DNA of 64,000 nucleotides from a bacterium (GTDB taxonomy: Bacteria; Bacillota_A; Clostridia; Lachnospirales; Lachnospiraceae). Shown in pieces: positions 35,058-43,610 of this stretch. The number at the start of each line of letters is the position of its first letter. Position 1 is the stretch's first letter. The position numbers were made by a program, and so were the translations under genes. Where the stretch lies: contig SFQZ01000010.1 in NCBI GenBank assembly GCA_004562915.1, positions 24,066 through 88,065 of the forward strand. The letters are read 5' to 3'. A model generated the notes under the pieces. The model saw only the letters and a list, made by a program, of their open reading frames with translations, did no database searches and was not told the origin of the DNA.

Positions 35058-36149
35058 TTACTCTTCAACAGGAGCTTCTTCTGCCGGAGCCTCTGCCGGA
35101 GCTTCAAGAGCTTTCATGCTCAGGCTGATCTTTTTATCTTCGCCGTTGAAATCAACAACTTTTGCAGTGATTACCTGACCTACACTCAGAACATCTGCCG
35201 GTTTTTCCACATGTTCTTTTGAGATCTGAGATACATGAAGCAGTGCGTCAACACCTGGTTCCAGCTCAACAAATGCACCAAAATCTGTCATGCGGGCAAT
35301 TGTTCCTTCTACTACATTGCCAACTGCGTATTTTTCATCTGCATTCAGCCATGGGTTCTGATCTTCAAACTTCAGACTGAGTGCAATTTTGTCTCCGTTG
35401 ATCTCTTTAATAAGAACAGTGATCGGATCACCAACTTTAAAAATCTTTTTCGGATTTTCTACTCTGCCCCAGGACATCTCTGAGATATGAAGCAGTCCGT
35501 CAGCACCGCCCAGATCGATGAATGCACCGAAATCTGTCACGTTCTTAACAGTTCCTTCCACAACATCTCCTGCATGGATTCTCTCAAACAGAGCTTTCTG
35601 CTGTTCTGCTTTTGCTGCAACCAGAAGCTGTTTTCTGTCACCGATGATTCTTCTTCTTCTCGGATTGAACTCTGTGATTACAAACTCAATTTCCTGATCT
35701 GCATATTTGGACAGATCCTTTTCGAAATTATCAGAAACCAGGCTTGCCGGAATAAATACTCTTGCTTCATCAATCACAACGCTCAGACCACCATTTAATA
35801 CCTGGGTAACTTTAGCTTTCAGAACTTCTTTATTCTCGAATGCTTCTTCCAGTCTCTTATTACCTTTTTCTGCTGCCAGTCTCTTGTAAGTAAGAAGTAC
35901 CTGTCCTTCTCCATCGTTAACTTTCAGGACTTTAACTTCCATCGTATCCCCCGGCTTTACAACAGTCGTCAGATCCAGGGATGCATCATTGCTGTATTCA
36001 GACTTTGTAAGAATACCGTCAGCTTTGTAACCAATATTTAAAATAATCTCGTCTTCTTTGACGTCGATTACAGTACCTTCGACAACCTCCCCGTTTCTAA
36101 TTGTTTTTAATGATTCTTCCAGCATTTGTTCAAAACTTAATTCTGACAT
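35058..36149 (-). CDS. rpsA: Ribosomal protein S1, four-domain form
   Basis: RNA-binding protein of 363 residues with four S1 domains at roughly 18-88, 105-170, 190-260 and 277-346. The last two are the best conserved (TDFGAFIDLGGADGLLHISEMS and TDFGAFVELEPGVDALLHVS). Gram-positive S1 proteins are shorter than the six-domain E. coli protein, so this is normal. The C-terminus is an Ala/Pro/Glu tail. ATG 36149 follows GGAGG and lies inside the last codons of ispH (20-base overlap, different frame). In many clostridia IspH and S1 are one fused protein; here they are separate but coupled. Confidence 0.93.
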   Translation of the reverse strand: MSELSFEQMLEESLKTIRNGEVVEGTVIDVKEDEIILNIGYKADGILTKSEYSNDASLDLTTVVKPGDTMEVKVLKVNDGEGQVLLTYKRLAAEKGNKRLEEAFENKEVLKAKVTQVLNGGLSVVIDEARVFIPASLVSDNFEKDLSKYADQEIEFVITEFNPRRRRIIGDRKQLLVAAKAEQQKALFERIHAGDVVEGTVKNVTDFGAFIDLGGADGLLHISEMSWGRVENPKKIFKVGDPITVLIKEINGDKIALSLKFEDQNPWLNADEKYAVGNVVEGTIARMTDFGAFVELEPGVDALLHVSQISKEHVEKPADVLSVGQVITAKVVDFNGEDKKISLSMKALEAPAEAPAEEAPVEE

Positions 36150-36990
36150 ATTTTTGAACCTCCTCAATTATATTATTTGGGGTGGAAGCCCCCGCTGTAA
36201 TACCTACGCAACCAATACATTGAAAAGGCCTAGTATCCAAATCAACAAGTGTCTGTATATAGTAAGTATTTTTACATTCTTTTCTACATATCTCGTATAA
36301 TTTCTGCGTATTGGAACTATGTCTGCCGCCAATGACAATCATGGTATCTGCTTCGCAGGCAATCTGCCGTGCCTCAAGCTGTCTTTCTTCTGTTGCACTG
36401 CAAATCGTATTTAAAACAATTCTATCATACCTCTTTTTCTCAAGAATTTCAACTAAATCTTTAAATTTGTTGTAATTAAATGTCGTCTGTGACACAATAC
36501 ATAGTTTTTTTTCATCAAAAATTTCCAAATTTTCTGCCTCTTCTTCAGTAGAAATAACAGTTACCGGTCCCTGGCACCAGCCTTTGATTCCTTCCACTTC
36601 CGGATGATTGTCATTTCCGATAATCACGATATGGCAGCCGTTTTTACTTTCTTTCTCTACGATCCTGTGAATTTTGCGGACAAACGGGCAGGTAGCATCC
36701 ACACACTCCAGTCCCTTTTCTTCGATTAACTGGTAAATGTCTCTGGGGACACCATGGGATCGGATCACGACCGTGCCTTTTTCTATCGCTTCCAGATCTG
36801 CACGATTTTCCAAAACAGATACCCCTTTTGCTTCCAGATCACTGACGACTTCCTCATTGTGTATGATCGGTCCGTAAGTATATACATTCTTTTTTCCCAG
36901 TTCTACCTGTTCATATACCTTCTCCACAGCCCGCTTTACACCGAAACAAAACCCGGCGGTTTTCGCAGTTTTTATTACTCTTTCTCCCAT
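36130..36990 (-). CDS. ispH: 4-hydroxy-3-methylbut-2-enyl diphosphate reductase
   Basis: Last enzyme of the non-mevalonate isoprenoid pathway; makes IPP and DMAPP using a [4Fe-4S] cluster. It has 286 residues. Cluster cysteines are in AGFCFGVKRA (near residue 15), DATCPFVRK (near 99) and TICSATEERQ (near 197). IRSHGVP and HPEVEGI motifs are also present. It follows cmk by 8 bases and overlaps rpsA at its 3' end. Confidence 0.96.
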   Translation of the reverse strand: MGERVIKTAKTAGFCFGVKRAVEKVYEQVELGKKNVYTYGPIIHNEEVVSDLEAKGVSVLENRADLEAIEKGTVVIRSHGVPRDIYQLIEEKGLECVDATCPFVRKIHRIVEKESKNGCHIVIIGNDNHPEVEGIKGWCQGPVTVISTEEEAENLEIFDEKKLCIVSQTTFNYNKFKDLVEILEKKRYDRIVLNTICSATEERQLEARQIACEADTMIVIGGRHSSNTQKLYEICRKECKNTYYIQTLVDLDTRPFQCIGCVGITAGASTPNNIIEEVQKYVRIKF

Positions 36991-36998
36991 AAATGCAC

Positions 36999-37664
36999 CT
37001 ATTTTCTGTTTTCGAACTCACGGATCACTGCATTTGTCACTTCTTCGATCGTCATCTGTGACGCATCCACCAGCACTGCATCTTCAGCCTGACGAAGCGG
37101 TGAAATCTCTCGGGTCATATCCCGTTGATCTCTGGCAATGATATCAGCCTCAATCGCTTCCATATTTGCAGGCATTCCTTTTTCCTGCAATTCCAGGAAT
37201 CTTCTTCTCGCACGCTCTTCTGCACTGGCCGTCAGATATATTTTGGCTGTGGCATCAGGCAGCACCTGTGTACCAATATCTCTTCCATCCATCACCACAT
37301 TTTCACGAGAAGCCAGTTCCCGCTGAAGAGCTACCAGCTTTTCTCTCACTTTACTGTTGACGGAGGTTTTAGAGGCCATATTGCCTACCTCTTCTTTACG
37401 AATCTCTTTGGATACATTTTCACCGTTTAGCCAGACCTGCTGTTCTCCATTTACATAGGTGATAGAAACCCGAATTTCTTCACAGGCAGCTTCAATTTTT
37501 TTTGTCTCATCCGGCAAAATCCCCTTTCTCAGAAAATAAAGTGCCATCGCCCGGTACATAGCTCCCGTATCCACATAGATAAACGACAGTTCTTTTGCCA
37601 CTCTTTTTGCTATCGTACTTTTGCCGGCCCCTGCCGGTCCATCAATCGCAATTGTATAACTCAT
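36999..37664 (-). CDS. cmk: Cytidylate kinase
   Basis: Phosphorylates CMP and dCMP with ATP. It has 221 residues, with P-loop GPAGAGKST at residues 9-17, VDTGAMYRA following, and DGRDIGTQV in the middle as in the family. First gene of the cmk-ispH-rpsA group, a standard arrangement in Clostridia. Confidence 0.97.
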   Translation of the reverse strand: MSYTIAIDGPAGAGKSTIAKRVAKELSFIYVDTGAMYRAMALYFLRKGILPDETKKIEAACEEIRVSITYVNGEQQVWLNGENVSKEIRKEEVGNMASKTSVNSKVREKLVALQRELASRENVVMDGRDIGTQVLPDATAKIYLTASAEERARRRFLELQEKGMPANMEAIEADIIARDQRDMTREISPLRQAEDAVLVDASQMTIEEVTNAVIREFENRK

Positions 37665-37697
37665 TTTACTTTCTCCCTGTTATTTATATATTTTCTT

Positions 37698-38954
37698 TCA
37701 TTCTTCCTGGCCGGCCGCACAAGCCGCCGCATGTGCCGTGGACCATGCAATCTGAAGATTATATCCGCCGGTAAGTGCATCCAGATCCATCACTTCCCCC
37801 GCAAAATACAGACCATGAACTTTTTTTGATTCCATCGTCTTCGGATCAATCTCTTTGATCTGCACACCACCCTTTGTAATAATGGCTTCCTGAAATCCCC
37901 TAAGACCTGTGATTGTCAAAGGAAATGCCTTTATTTTATCAATAAATGCCGCCCGCTCTTCCCTCGTGATCTCATTCACTTTCTTTTGTGGAGAAACATC
38001 TCCCACTTCCAGCATCACCGGAAGCAGCTTTGACGGAAACATACCATCCACCACATTTTTAAATTGTTTATTTTTCGATCCTTCAAACTCTCTTAAAAGC
38101 CGGGCATCCAGCTGTTCTTTTGTAAGCGCCGGTTTCAGATCAATACGGGCTGTCAGATATTTCTTTTTTAACAGTTTTCCCACTTTTCCGCTGGCTGATA
38201 ACACCAATGGTCCGGTAATTCCAAAATGGGTAAACATCATCTCACCAAACTCTTCAAACACACATTTTTTACCATCATAGATTGACAGCGTAACATTCTT
38301 AAGGGAAAGCCCCTGCATCCGGGGGATATATTCTTCCGCTGTCACCATGGGAACCAGCGATGGCATCAGATCTGTCACCATATGACCCGCCTCTTTCGCC
38401 ATCTGGTATCCATCACCGGAAGCACCGGTACTTGGATAGGAAATTCCACCTGTAGCTATCAGAACTTTCTCTCCCTGGATCAAGGATCCATTTTCCAGCT
38501 CCAGTCCTTTCACTGACTTAGTACCCTCATCATCATTCCTGTCAAAAATCAGGCGTTTCACTTTTGACTTCAGATGTATTTTCACACCCAGTTCTTTCAT
38601 CCTGCGCTCCATGGCAAGGATAATATCTGAAGAATGATCCGACCGGGGGAACATCCGTCCTCCCCTCTCCATCTTCGTTTTCACTCCCAGATTTTCAAAA
38701 AAATCAATGACATCATAATTGGTAAATCCATAAACTGCACTATATAAGAATCGTGGATTTGTCAGAAATGACTCAAACAATTCTTCCGTGGCACAGGCAT
38801 TTGTAAAATTACATCTGCCTTTTCCGGTAATAAAAAGCTTTTTGCCCAGCTTTTCATTCTGTTCAAACACATGTACTTCCATTCCCTGCATAGCCGCACA
38901 GACGGAAGCCATCATACCGGCAGCACCGCCTCCAACAATCAAAAATCTGTTCAT
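37698..38954 (-). CDS. BaiN/YhiN-family (HI0933-like) flavoprotein
   Basis: NAD(P)/FAD-dependent oxidoreductase of 418 residues. FAD-binding GGGAAGMMA is near residue 8, FITGKGRCNFTNA near 42, GGISYPSTGASGDGYQ near 168, and the C-terminal GEVMDLDALTGGYNLQ. One member (BaiN) is involved in bile-acid dehydroxylation in Clostridium scindens, but this family is nearly universal in Firmicutes and a housekeeping function is more likely. The frame overlaps the end of the preceding rpiR-type gene by four bases. Confidence 0.88.
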   Translation of the reverse strand: MNRFLIVGGGAAGMMASVCAAMQGMEVHVFEQNEKLGKKLFITGKGRCNFTNACATEELFESFLTNPRFLYSAVYGFTNYDVIDFFENLGVKTKMERGGRMFPRSDHSSDIILAMERRMKELGVKIHLKSKVKRLIFDRNDDEGTKSVKGLELENGSLIQGEKVLIATGGISYPSTGASGDGYQMAKEAGHMVTDLMPSLVPMVTAEEYIPRMQGLSLKNVTLSIYDGKKCVFEEFGEMMFTHFGITGPLVLSASGKVGKLLKKKYLTARIDLKPALTKEQLDARLLREFEGSKNKQFKNVVDGMFPSKLLPVMLEVGDVSPQKKVNEITREERAAFIDKIKAFPLTITGLRGFQEAIITKGGVQIKEIDPKTMESKKVHGLYFAGEVMDLDALTGGYNLQIAWSTAHAAACAAGQEE

Positions 38955-39874
38955 TTTTTCTCCTTATTCTCCATATTTTTAACCGAAAAAGAGGATTCCA
39001 CAGGATTCATCTCATCGTTGCTGTAAACCTGATACTCATCCCATATTTTTTCCATGGATTCCAGAGTATCCACCACTTCTTTCTGACGCTTCATGCACAG
39101 CGCCACTACCAGCGCATTTACCACACTGAGCGGAGCCACCAGAGAATCCACGATAGAAGCCATATCACTTTTGGCGATCAGATTACAGGAAGAATACAGA
39201 TTGATCGGAGAATGCACACTGTCTGTGATCGTGATCACTTTGGCATTTCTATTATTTGCAAATTCCATAGCTTTCAATGTACGCATGGAATACCTCGGAA
39301 AACTGATTCCAATGATCGCATCTTTCTCGCCAATTCGAAACATCTGCTCAAATATTTCGCTGGAGCTGCTGGTCTGGATCAGACGCACATCATCCAGCAC
39401 CAGATTCAGATAGAATCCAAGAAAGCTTGCCAGCGGTGCACAGCTTCGGATACCGATAATATAAATCGTCTTGGCATTCAACAAAGTATCTACAGCCAGT
39501 TCAAATGCTGCATGATCAATACTTTCCATCGTCATCTTGATTTTTTCAATATCCGACTGGAAAATCGTATCCAGAATCTCTGCCTGTGGAACATGTCCAT
39601 ACGTAACTTTCATTCTCTGAATAGAATTCAGCTTGTTACGCACCAGTTCCTCAAGTGCACGATGAAATTCCGGGAAACCTTTATATCCCAACTGGGTAGC
39701 AAAACGTACCGTAGTAGATTCACTTACGCCAACTTCTTTTCCCAGTTTTGCCGCTGTCAAAAAAACCGCCTTATCATAATTATTGACAATATAAGAAGCC
39801 AGTTGTTTCTGGCCCTTACTGAATGAACTATAATTCTTTTGTATTCTTACTAAAAGATTGTCTGACTGTTCCAT
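38951..39874 (-). CDS. MurR/RpiR-family transcriptional regulator
   Basis: A 307-residue regulator with an N-terminal helix-turn-helix (residues about 20-75; GVSESTTVRFATQLGYKGFPEF) and a C-terminal SIS sugar-phosphate-binding domain (about 125-265). The ligand and targets cannot be read from the context. It overlaps the following flavoprotein gene (ATGA), so the two are co-expressed, although no functional link is known. The last 30 residues after the SIS domain are unassigned. Confidence 0.9.
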   Translation of the reverse strand: MEQSDNLLVRIQKNYSSFSKGQKQLASYIVNNYDKAVFLTAAKLGKEVGVSESTTVRFATQLGYKGFPEFHRALEELVRNKLNSIQRMKVTYGHVPQAEILDTIFQSDIEKIKMTMESIDHAAFELAVDTLLNAKTIYIIGIRSCAPLASFLGFYLNLVLDDVRLIQTSSSSEIFEQMFRIGEKDAIIGISFPRYSMRTLKAMEFANNRNAKVITITDSVHSPINLYSSCNLIAKSDMASIVDSLVAPLSVVNALVVALCMKRQKEVVDTLESMEKIWDEYQVYSNDEMNPVESSFSVKNMENKEKK

Positions 39875-40019
39875 GTTGTACCTTCTTTATGAACTATATA
39901 ACTATACTAAATTATGGAGATATCATACGATATTGATCTCAAAAACTTTTGTCCCTTATCTCATCATATCACAAATACAATCAAAAAACAATTTGGAAAT
40001 GTTTCTCATACCACACGTC

Positions 40020-40388
40020 TCATGCAACATTTCTGCCCAGCATCCGTCCCACATACACTCCTGCGATGCATGCAACAACGCTCAGCACTATATAAATTAT
40101 GCCATAAGCTGTTTTTCCTTTTTCCAGCAGGTTCATGGCTTCCAAAGAAAAGGTGGAAAATGTAGTAAATCCACCGCATACTCCTGTTTTCCAAAAGAGC
40201 ACCTGGTTATCTGACATTTTTCCGTTACCTGCTGCTATTCCTACGATCAATCCGATCAAGATTGCTCCGATGGCATTCGTAATCAGTGTCAGTACCGGGA
40301 AGGTTCCTTTCCACGGAACCAGACTGATACCATATCTGCATGCGGCACCCAACGCCCCTCCAAGTGCCACATATAAAAATCCACTCAT
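40020..40388 (-). CDS. crcB: Fluoride channel CrcB/Fluc
   Basis: Exports fluoride as a dual-topology dimer. The 122-residue protein has four transmembrane helices, the GGALGAACRYG motif near residue 10 and the pore motif GGFTTFSTFS near 74-83 with the phenylalanine ladder. Many species carry two adjacent crcB genes; here only one is seen. I found no convincing fluoride riboswitch in the 98 bases upstream. Confidence 0.93.
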   Translation of the reverse strand: MSGFLYVALGGALGAACRYGISLVPWKGTFPVLTLITNAIGAILIGLIVGIAAGNGKMSDNQVLFWKTGVCGGFTTFSTFSLEAMNLLEKGKTAYGIIYIVLSVVACIAGVYVGRMLGRNVA

Positions 40389-40486
40389 TCTATGTTCTCC
40401 TATATCTTCATTACGAAACAGTCAATTGTACTTTAATTTCCTGATTTTGATGATCTGTCAGCCGTGCAAATGCTTTTTCTACCCTT

Positions 40487-41016
40487 TTATAATAGTCCAA
40501 GAATCACCTCATAAATTATCACAAATATCAACGCCGGAAGCATATTTCCCACTTTGATTCTTTTTCCGAACCCCACATTGATTCCCACGCAGAAGATCAA
40601 TGCAGAACCAATGAAAGAAAGATCATTGATAATTGTTTCACTGACAAAAGATCCGCAAATAGCGGCAACCAATGTAATCAGTCCCTGATAACAGAAAATT
40701 GCAGCAGCGGAAAATATTGCTCCAACGCCATAAGTAGAAGCAAAAATCAATACAATCACCAGATCCAGCACGCTTTTGCAGCTAGCATGGAATAATCTCC
40801 GCTGATTCCGTCCTGGATGGATCCCACAATCGCCATGGCGCCCACACAGATAATCAGCGATACATTTACAAAACCATCCACAAAATGGCTATCATTCTGT
40901 GCTTTCACAGCAACCTTGATTTTTTCTCCCAAAAGATCCATCTTCTGCTCAATATCCAGCCACTCTCCAACCAGAGAACCGATCACAAGTGAAAAAATCA
41001 GGAGCTTAGTGTTCCT
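40487..41016 (-). pseudogene. DUF554 membrane protein, 5'-truncated and frameshifted
   Basis: Two overlapping frames together encode the last two-thirds of a DUF554 protein. The upstream frame gives LLIFSLVIGSLVGEWLDIEQ through GDYSMLAAK. The other continues VLDLVIVLIFASTYGVGAIF to a stop at 40487. One extra A in the AAAA run at 40774-40777 would restore AAKSVLDL, so a single-base deletion (or a sequencing error) broke the frame. About 70 N-terminal residues are also missing and similarity stops near 41016. DUF554 proteins are six- to seven-helix membrane proteins of unknown function. Confidence 0.8.
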
Positions 41017-41051
41017 AAACCTCTCATCTCAAATACCTTTTTCACATAGTA

Positions 41052-42788
41052 TTACTTTTGTTTTCCACAACAATGCTTATATTTTTTTCCACTTCCACAG
41101 GGACAAGGATCATTTGGATAAATCTTATTCCCGGCGGGAAATTTGACTATATTATTTAAACCCGCTGTTGCTTTGCCCTCAAAAGAGCCTTTGAGTTCAT
41201 GTTTCGTATGTCCTTTATAATCCCATTTTCTAACATGTTTATCAAGTTCATTTATATGATTCAAAAGTTCTTTGACCTGCTTTTGAGATGAAATTTTACA
41301 TCCCCAACTAATCATTTCCGTAATTATGTCTTCCACCGAACCATTCATCCGCAATCCATCCTGAATCCGATAAAACAGCATCAGATCTTCCGGTGCTTTT
41401 TTATGCTGTTTTTTCTGAATATATTTCAGAAAAAACTCTGTATTTTCATCTGGTTTCTGACACTCAAATCTACCAAAATCCAAAAACTCCTCTTTATTTT
41501 CCGGAAGATAATAAGAATATGGCTGTTGTTTCTTTAAGACATATTGATACAATTCCTGCTCATTCAGATTCTCATCCATAAAAAGTCCCTGTTTCAATAC
41601 ATATGGTTCCTCTGCCTGAATAAAATCTTCAATCAGTTCTTCCGTCTCCGATACTTTCAGGTCTGTTTTTTCATAAAAATTATAAATCTCTGTCAATTTC
41701 TCTACCGTAAGAACTCCATACAAATACGCAGATGCATCACAATATATCATAAATGTCTGGCGCCTGTCCAATGCTGCCTGAAATTCCGGTGTGCATATTT
41801 TTTCATACTTTTCTTTCACATCCAACGGTACCACATAAAACTCTTTCTCCGAAAGATATCCTCCGTATGTACTAAGGAAAAGACTATCTTCAATCATATT
41901 CTTCGACATGGAAATCCCCTGCTCTCCAATGGCATTTTTGAAAATATTCCATTCTATTTCAGACAAATGTAACAATTGTTTTTTCATAAAACCGATTTCC
42001 AGCAAGTGGTTTTTCAGCCACTGTGCCAGTTCATTTTTCTTGAATTTGTTATATCCGGTAAAACCATAAGCTTGCGCAATCTGTTTTAAATTTTCTTTTG
42101 TATACTGTTGGAAAATATCTTCCAGACTTTGTACGGCAGGAACAGTTTTACGAATGTTTTCTTCTTGTTCACCCACCAATTTCATTACCTGATCAAACTT
42201 TTTCCTATTTTCCTCATTTGGATCCATCATACTGGAAATCAATAGATCCATCAGTTCTTTTTCACTGACATTGTCTAAAAAATCAGTATCATCTGTATAT
42301 GGATTTGCAATTACCTCATCCAAATCCCATTTGCTGAATTCCTTATTTACTGCCTCCATATCGAATGGTTCTGCCTGATCCATATATTCATAAAAATTCC
42401 ATATTCCACCGCAATCCTCTATCATGTTCGGACCTTTTGCTTTTATCACCACAGGATAGCGCTTGTCATATTCCACAATTTTTTCTACTTTTACGGTATG
42501 CATCCAGTCATCTCCAAAGTCATAGGTGTATAAAAAAGTTTCTCCTTCATCCATCCACTCATCTATACACTCATCAACCGTATCATCCTCACTGGGAATC
42601 GGCGTACCAATGAATTCAATCTCAAAACCATTAAAGTTAAAAGCAAACATATGATCATGGGTCCAGCCGAATGCCTTTTCTATAATCGCATCTAAATCAC
42701 GAAATGAAATATGTGATGGAACAATAATTCTTCTCCAGATTGGAGGATGGCTGTCTTTTATCGTTACTTTCAATTGATATCCTGTCAT
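41052..42788 (-). CDS. pRiA4b ORF-3-like and SEC-C domain protein
   Basis: A 578-residue soluble protein. Residues about 5-160 form a plasmid pRiA4b ORF-3-like domain (LKVTIKDSHPPIWRRI, then FGWTHDHMFAF and YTYDFGDDWMH). The middle 350 residues are not recognisable but contain an NLKQIAQAYGFTGYNKFKK segment like a SAP or Rho-N motif near 230. The C-terminus is a SEC-C zinc motif (NDPCPCGSGKKYKHCCG), as in SecA. The function is unknown. ATG 42788 follows GAAGGAG. It sits between two pseudogenes, which suggests an accessory region, and its base composition is more AT-rich than nearby core genes. Confidence 0.75.
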   Translation of the reverse strand: MTGYQLKVTIKDSHPPIWRRIIVPSHISFRDLDAIIEKAFGWTHDHMFAFNFNGFEIEFIGTPIPSEDDTVDECIDEWMDEGETFLYTYDFGDDWMHTVKVEKIVEYDKRYPVVIKAKGPNMIEDCGGIWNFYEYMDQAEPFDMEAVNKEFSKWDLDEVIANPYTDDTDFLDNVSEKELMDLLISSMMDPNEENRKKFDQVMKLVGEQEENIRKTVPAVQSLEDIFQQYTKENLKQIAQAYGFTGYNKFKKNELAQWLKNHLLEIGFMKKQLLHLSEIEWNIFKNAIGEQGISMSKNMIEDSLFLSTYGGYLSEKEFYVVPLDVKEKYEKICTPEFQAALDRRQTFMIYCDASAYLYGVLTVEKLTEIYNFYEKTDLKVSETEELIEDFIQAEEPYVLKQGLFMDENLNEQELYQYVLKKQQPYSYYLPENKEEFLDFGRFECQKPDENTEFFLKYIQKKQHKKAPEDLMLFYRIQDGLRMNGSVEDIITEMISWGCKISSQKQVKELLNHINELDKHVRKWDYKGHTKHELKGSFEGKATAGLNNIVKFPAGNKIYPNDPCPCGSGKKYKHCCGKQK

Positions 42789-42881
42789 ATTTGATAAACT
42801 CCTTCTTCCCATGAATAAATTTATTTATTTATCATACAATATATTGTCAAAAACTGCTATACTTTTCATAAATCAAAATTA

Positions 42882-42916
42882 AAAATGCGAAGCATTATCA
42901 TTTCACTTCGCATTTT
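42882..42916. terminator. Hairpin upstream of the small membrane gene
   Basis: AAAATGCGAAG pairs perfectly with CTTCGCATTTT around 13 bases. On the minus strand it is followed by TTTTTAATTTT, so it may terminate transcripts from the truncated nuclease gene. It lies 20 bases ahead of a plus-strand gene and might also affect that gene. Confidence 0.6.
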
Positions 42917-42936
42917 CACATTTACAGGAGGCCTTC

Positions 42937-43101
42937 ATGATATTCCTTTTTTGTATTTTATTCGTACTTTTCTGTCTTCTTATAATTGTACTTTTCTGTC
43001 TTCTGCATACGAAAACTCCGCTTGATACTATGACAGATGACAAAATGCAGGAAGAATTTATATCGGAATACAAGCAGAAAAATAAAAAAACAGATTCCTA
43101 A
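42937..43101 (+). CDS. Small membrane peptide, 54 residues
   Basis: ATG 42937 is preceded by AGGAGG with a five-base gap. The product has one long, cysteine-containing hydrophobic helix (residues 1-24) and a charged cytoplasmic-type tail ending KNKKTDS. The helix contains an exact 17-base direct repeat with a period of 24 bases, giving VLFCLL twice. No known family is recognised. It is on the opposite strand from both neighbours, in the gap between the SEC-C gene and a truncated nuclease gene. Good ribosome site and composition make a real gene likely; it could be a toxin-like or membrane regulatory peptide, but nothing shows that. Confidence 0.6.
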   Translation: MIFLFCILFVLFCLLIIVLFCLLHTKTPLDTMTDDKMQEEFISEYKQKNKKTDS

Positions 43102-43128
43102 ACTTTATACATTTGCTAATATTTGTAA

Positions 43129-43470
43129 TCAGCCGCTTGTTTCCATGGTCACTTTACAATGTTTTTTGTAAAATGCAATCCCATATCTGACTATTTTTTT
43201 CATACCATCTTCCAGAAGGCGAGCGGCATAATCTTTCTTTTCAATCTGTCCCAATGCTATTTTGCTCCATTTGTCCAAATTACCATCCAGTGCATATTTG
43301 ACTTCTATTACGATTCCAATTCGCTCCTGTGTTTCGACCAGGATATCGCTGTATCCCTCTCCGGATTCTGCATTGGATTTAATCAGCCAGTTATCTTCAT
43401 ACTGTAAAAGTCCAAGAAGCATCCCATGATAGAAATTTTCTTTCCTGTCATAGTTGACGAATGAAAGGAA
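43129..43470 (-). pseudogene. C-terminal remnant of an AAA-ATPase-like / PD-(D/E)XK protein
   Basis: About 110 codons matching the C-terminal end of the AAA-ATPase-like proteins that carry a PD-(D/E)XK nuclease-like domain. It includes NYDRKENFYHGMLLGLLQ, the core GEGYSDILVET and IVIEVKYA (the D and E-x-K of the fold), then KKDYAARLLEDG. The complete family has about 500-550 residues; the ATPase part is absent. The similarity starts abruptly near 43470, beside a long inverted repeat. Codons are open from there but no start site is convincing, although a Met at 43422 could start a 97-residue peptide. Confidence 0.78.
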
Positions 43471-43476
43471 AACATG

Positions 43477-43536
43477 AAGACATCCCCGACAGTAAGATCA
43501 GGGTACTGGAACCCCTGATACTATCGAGGATGTCTT
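43477..43536. repeat. Long imperfect inverted repeat (60 bases)
   Basis: AAGACATCC pairs with GGATGTCTT at the ends. An inner part CGAcAGTA pairs imperfectly with TAcTaTCG, and ATCAGGG pairs with CCCTGAT at the top. It lies between the hydrogenase gene end and the truncated nuclease gene. It may be the hydA terminator (though no T run follows on the minus strand) or the scar of a mobile element. Confidence 0.6.
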
Positions 43537-43610
43537 TTGTGTCAGTTCAGGAAGCCAGAAATAGGTATTATCCGACAGCTCCCGGAATTGTTATTTATTC
43601 CATTTGCTCT

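Noticed and set aside
40389..40486. Possible fluoride riboswitch before crcB
   Set aside because: The conserved pseudoknot sequences of the crcB motif are not present.
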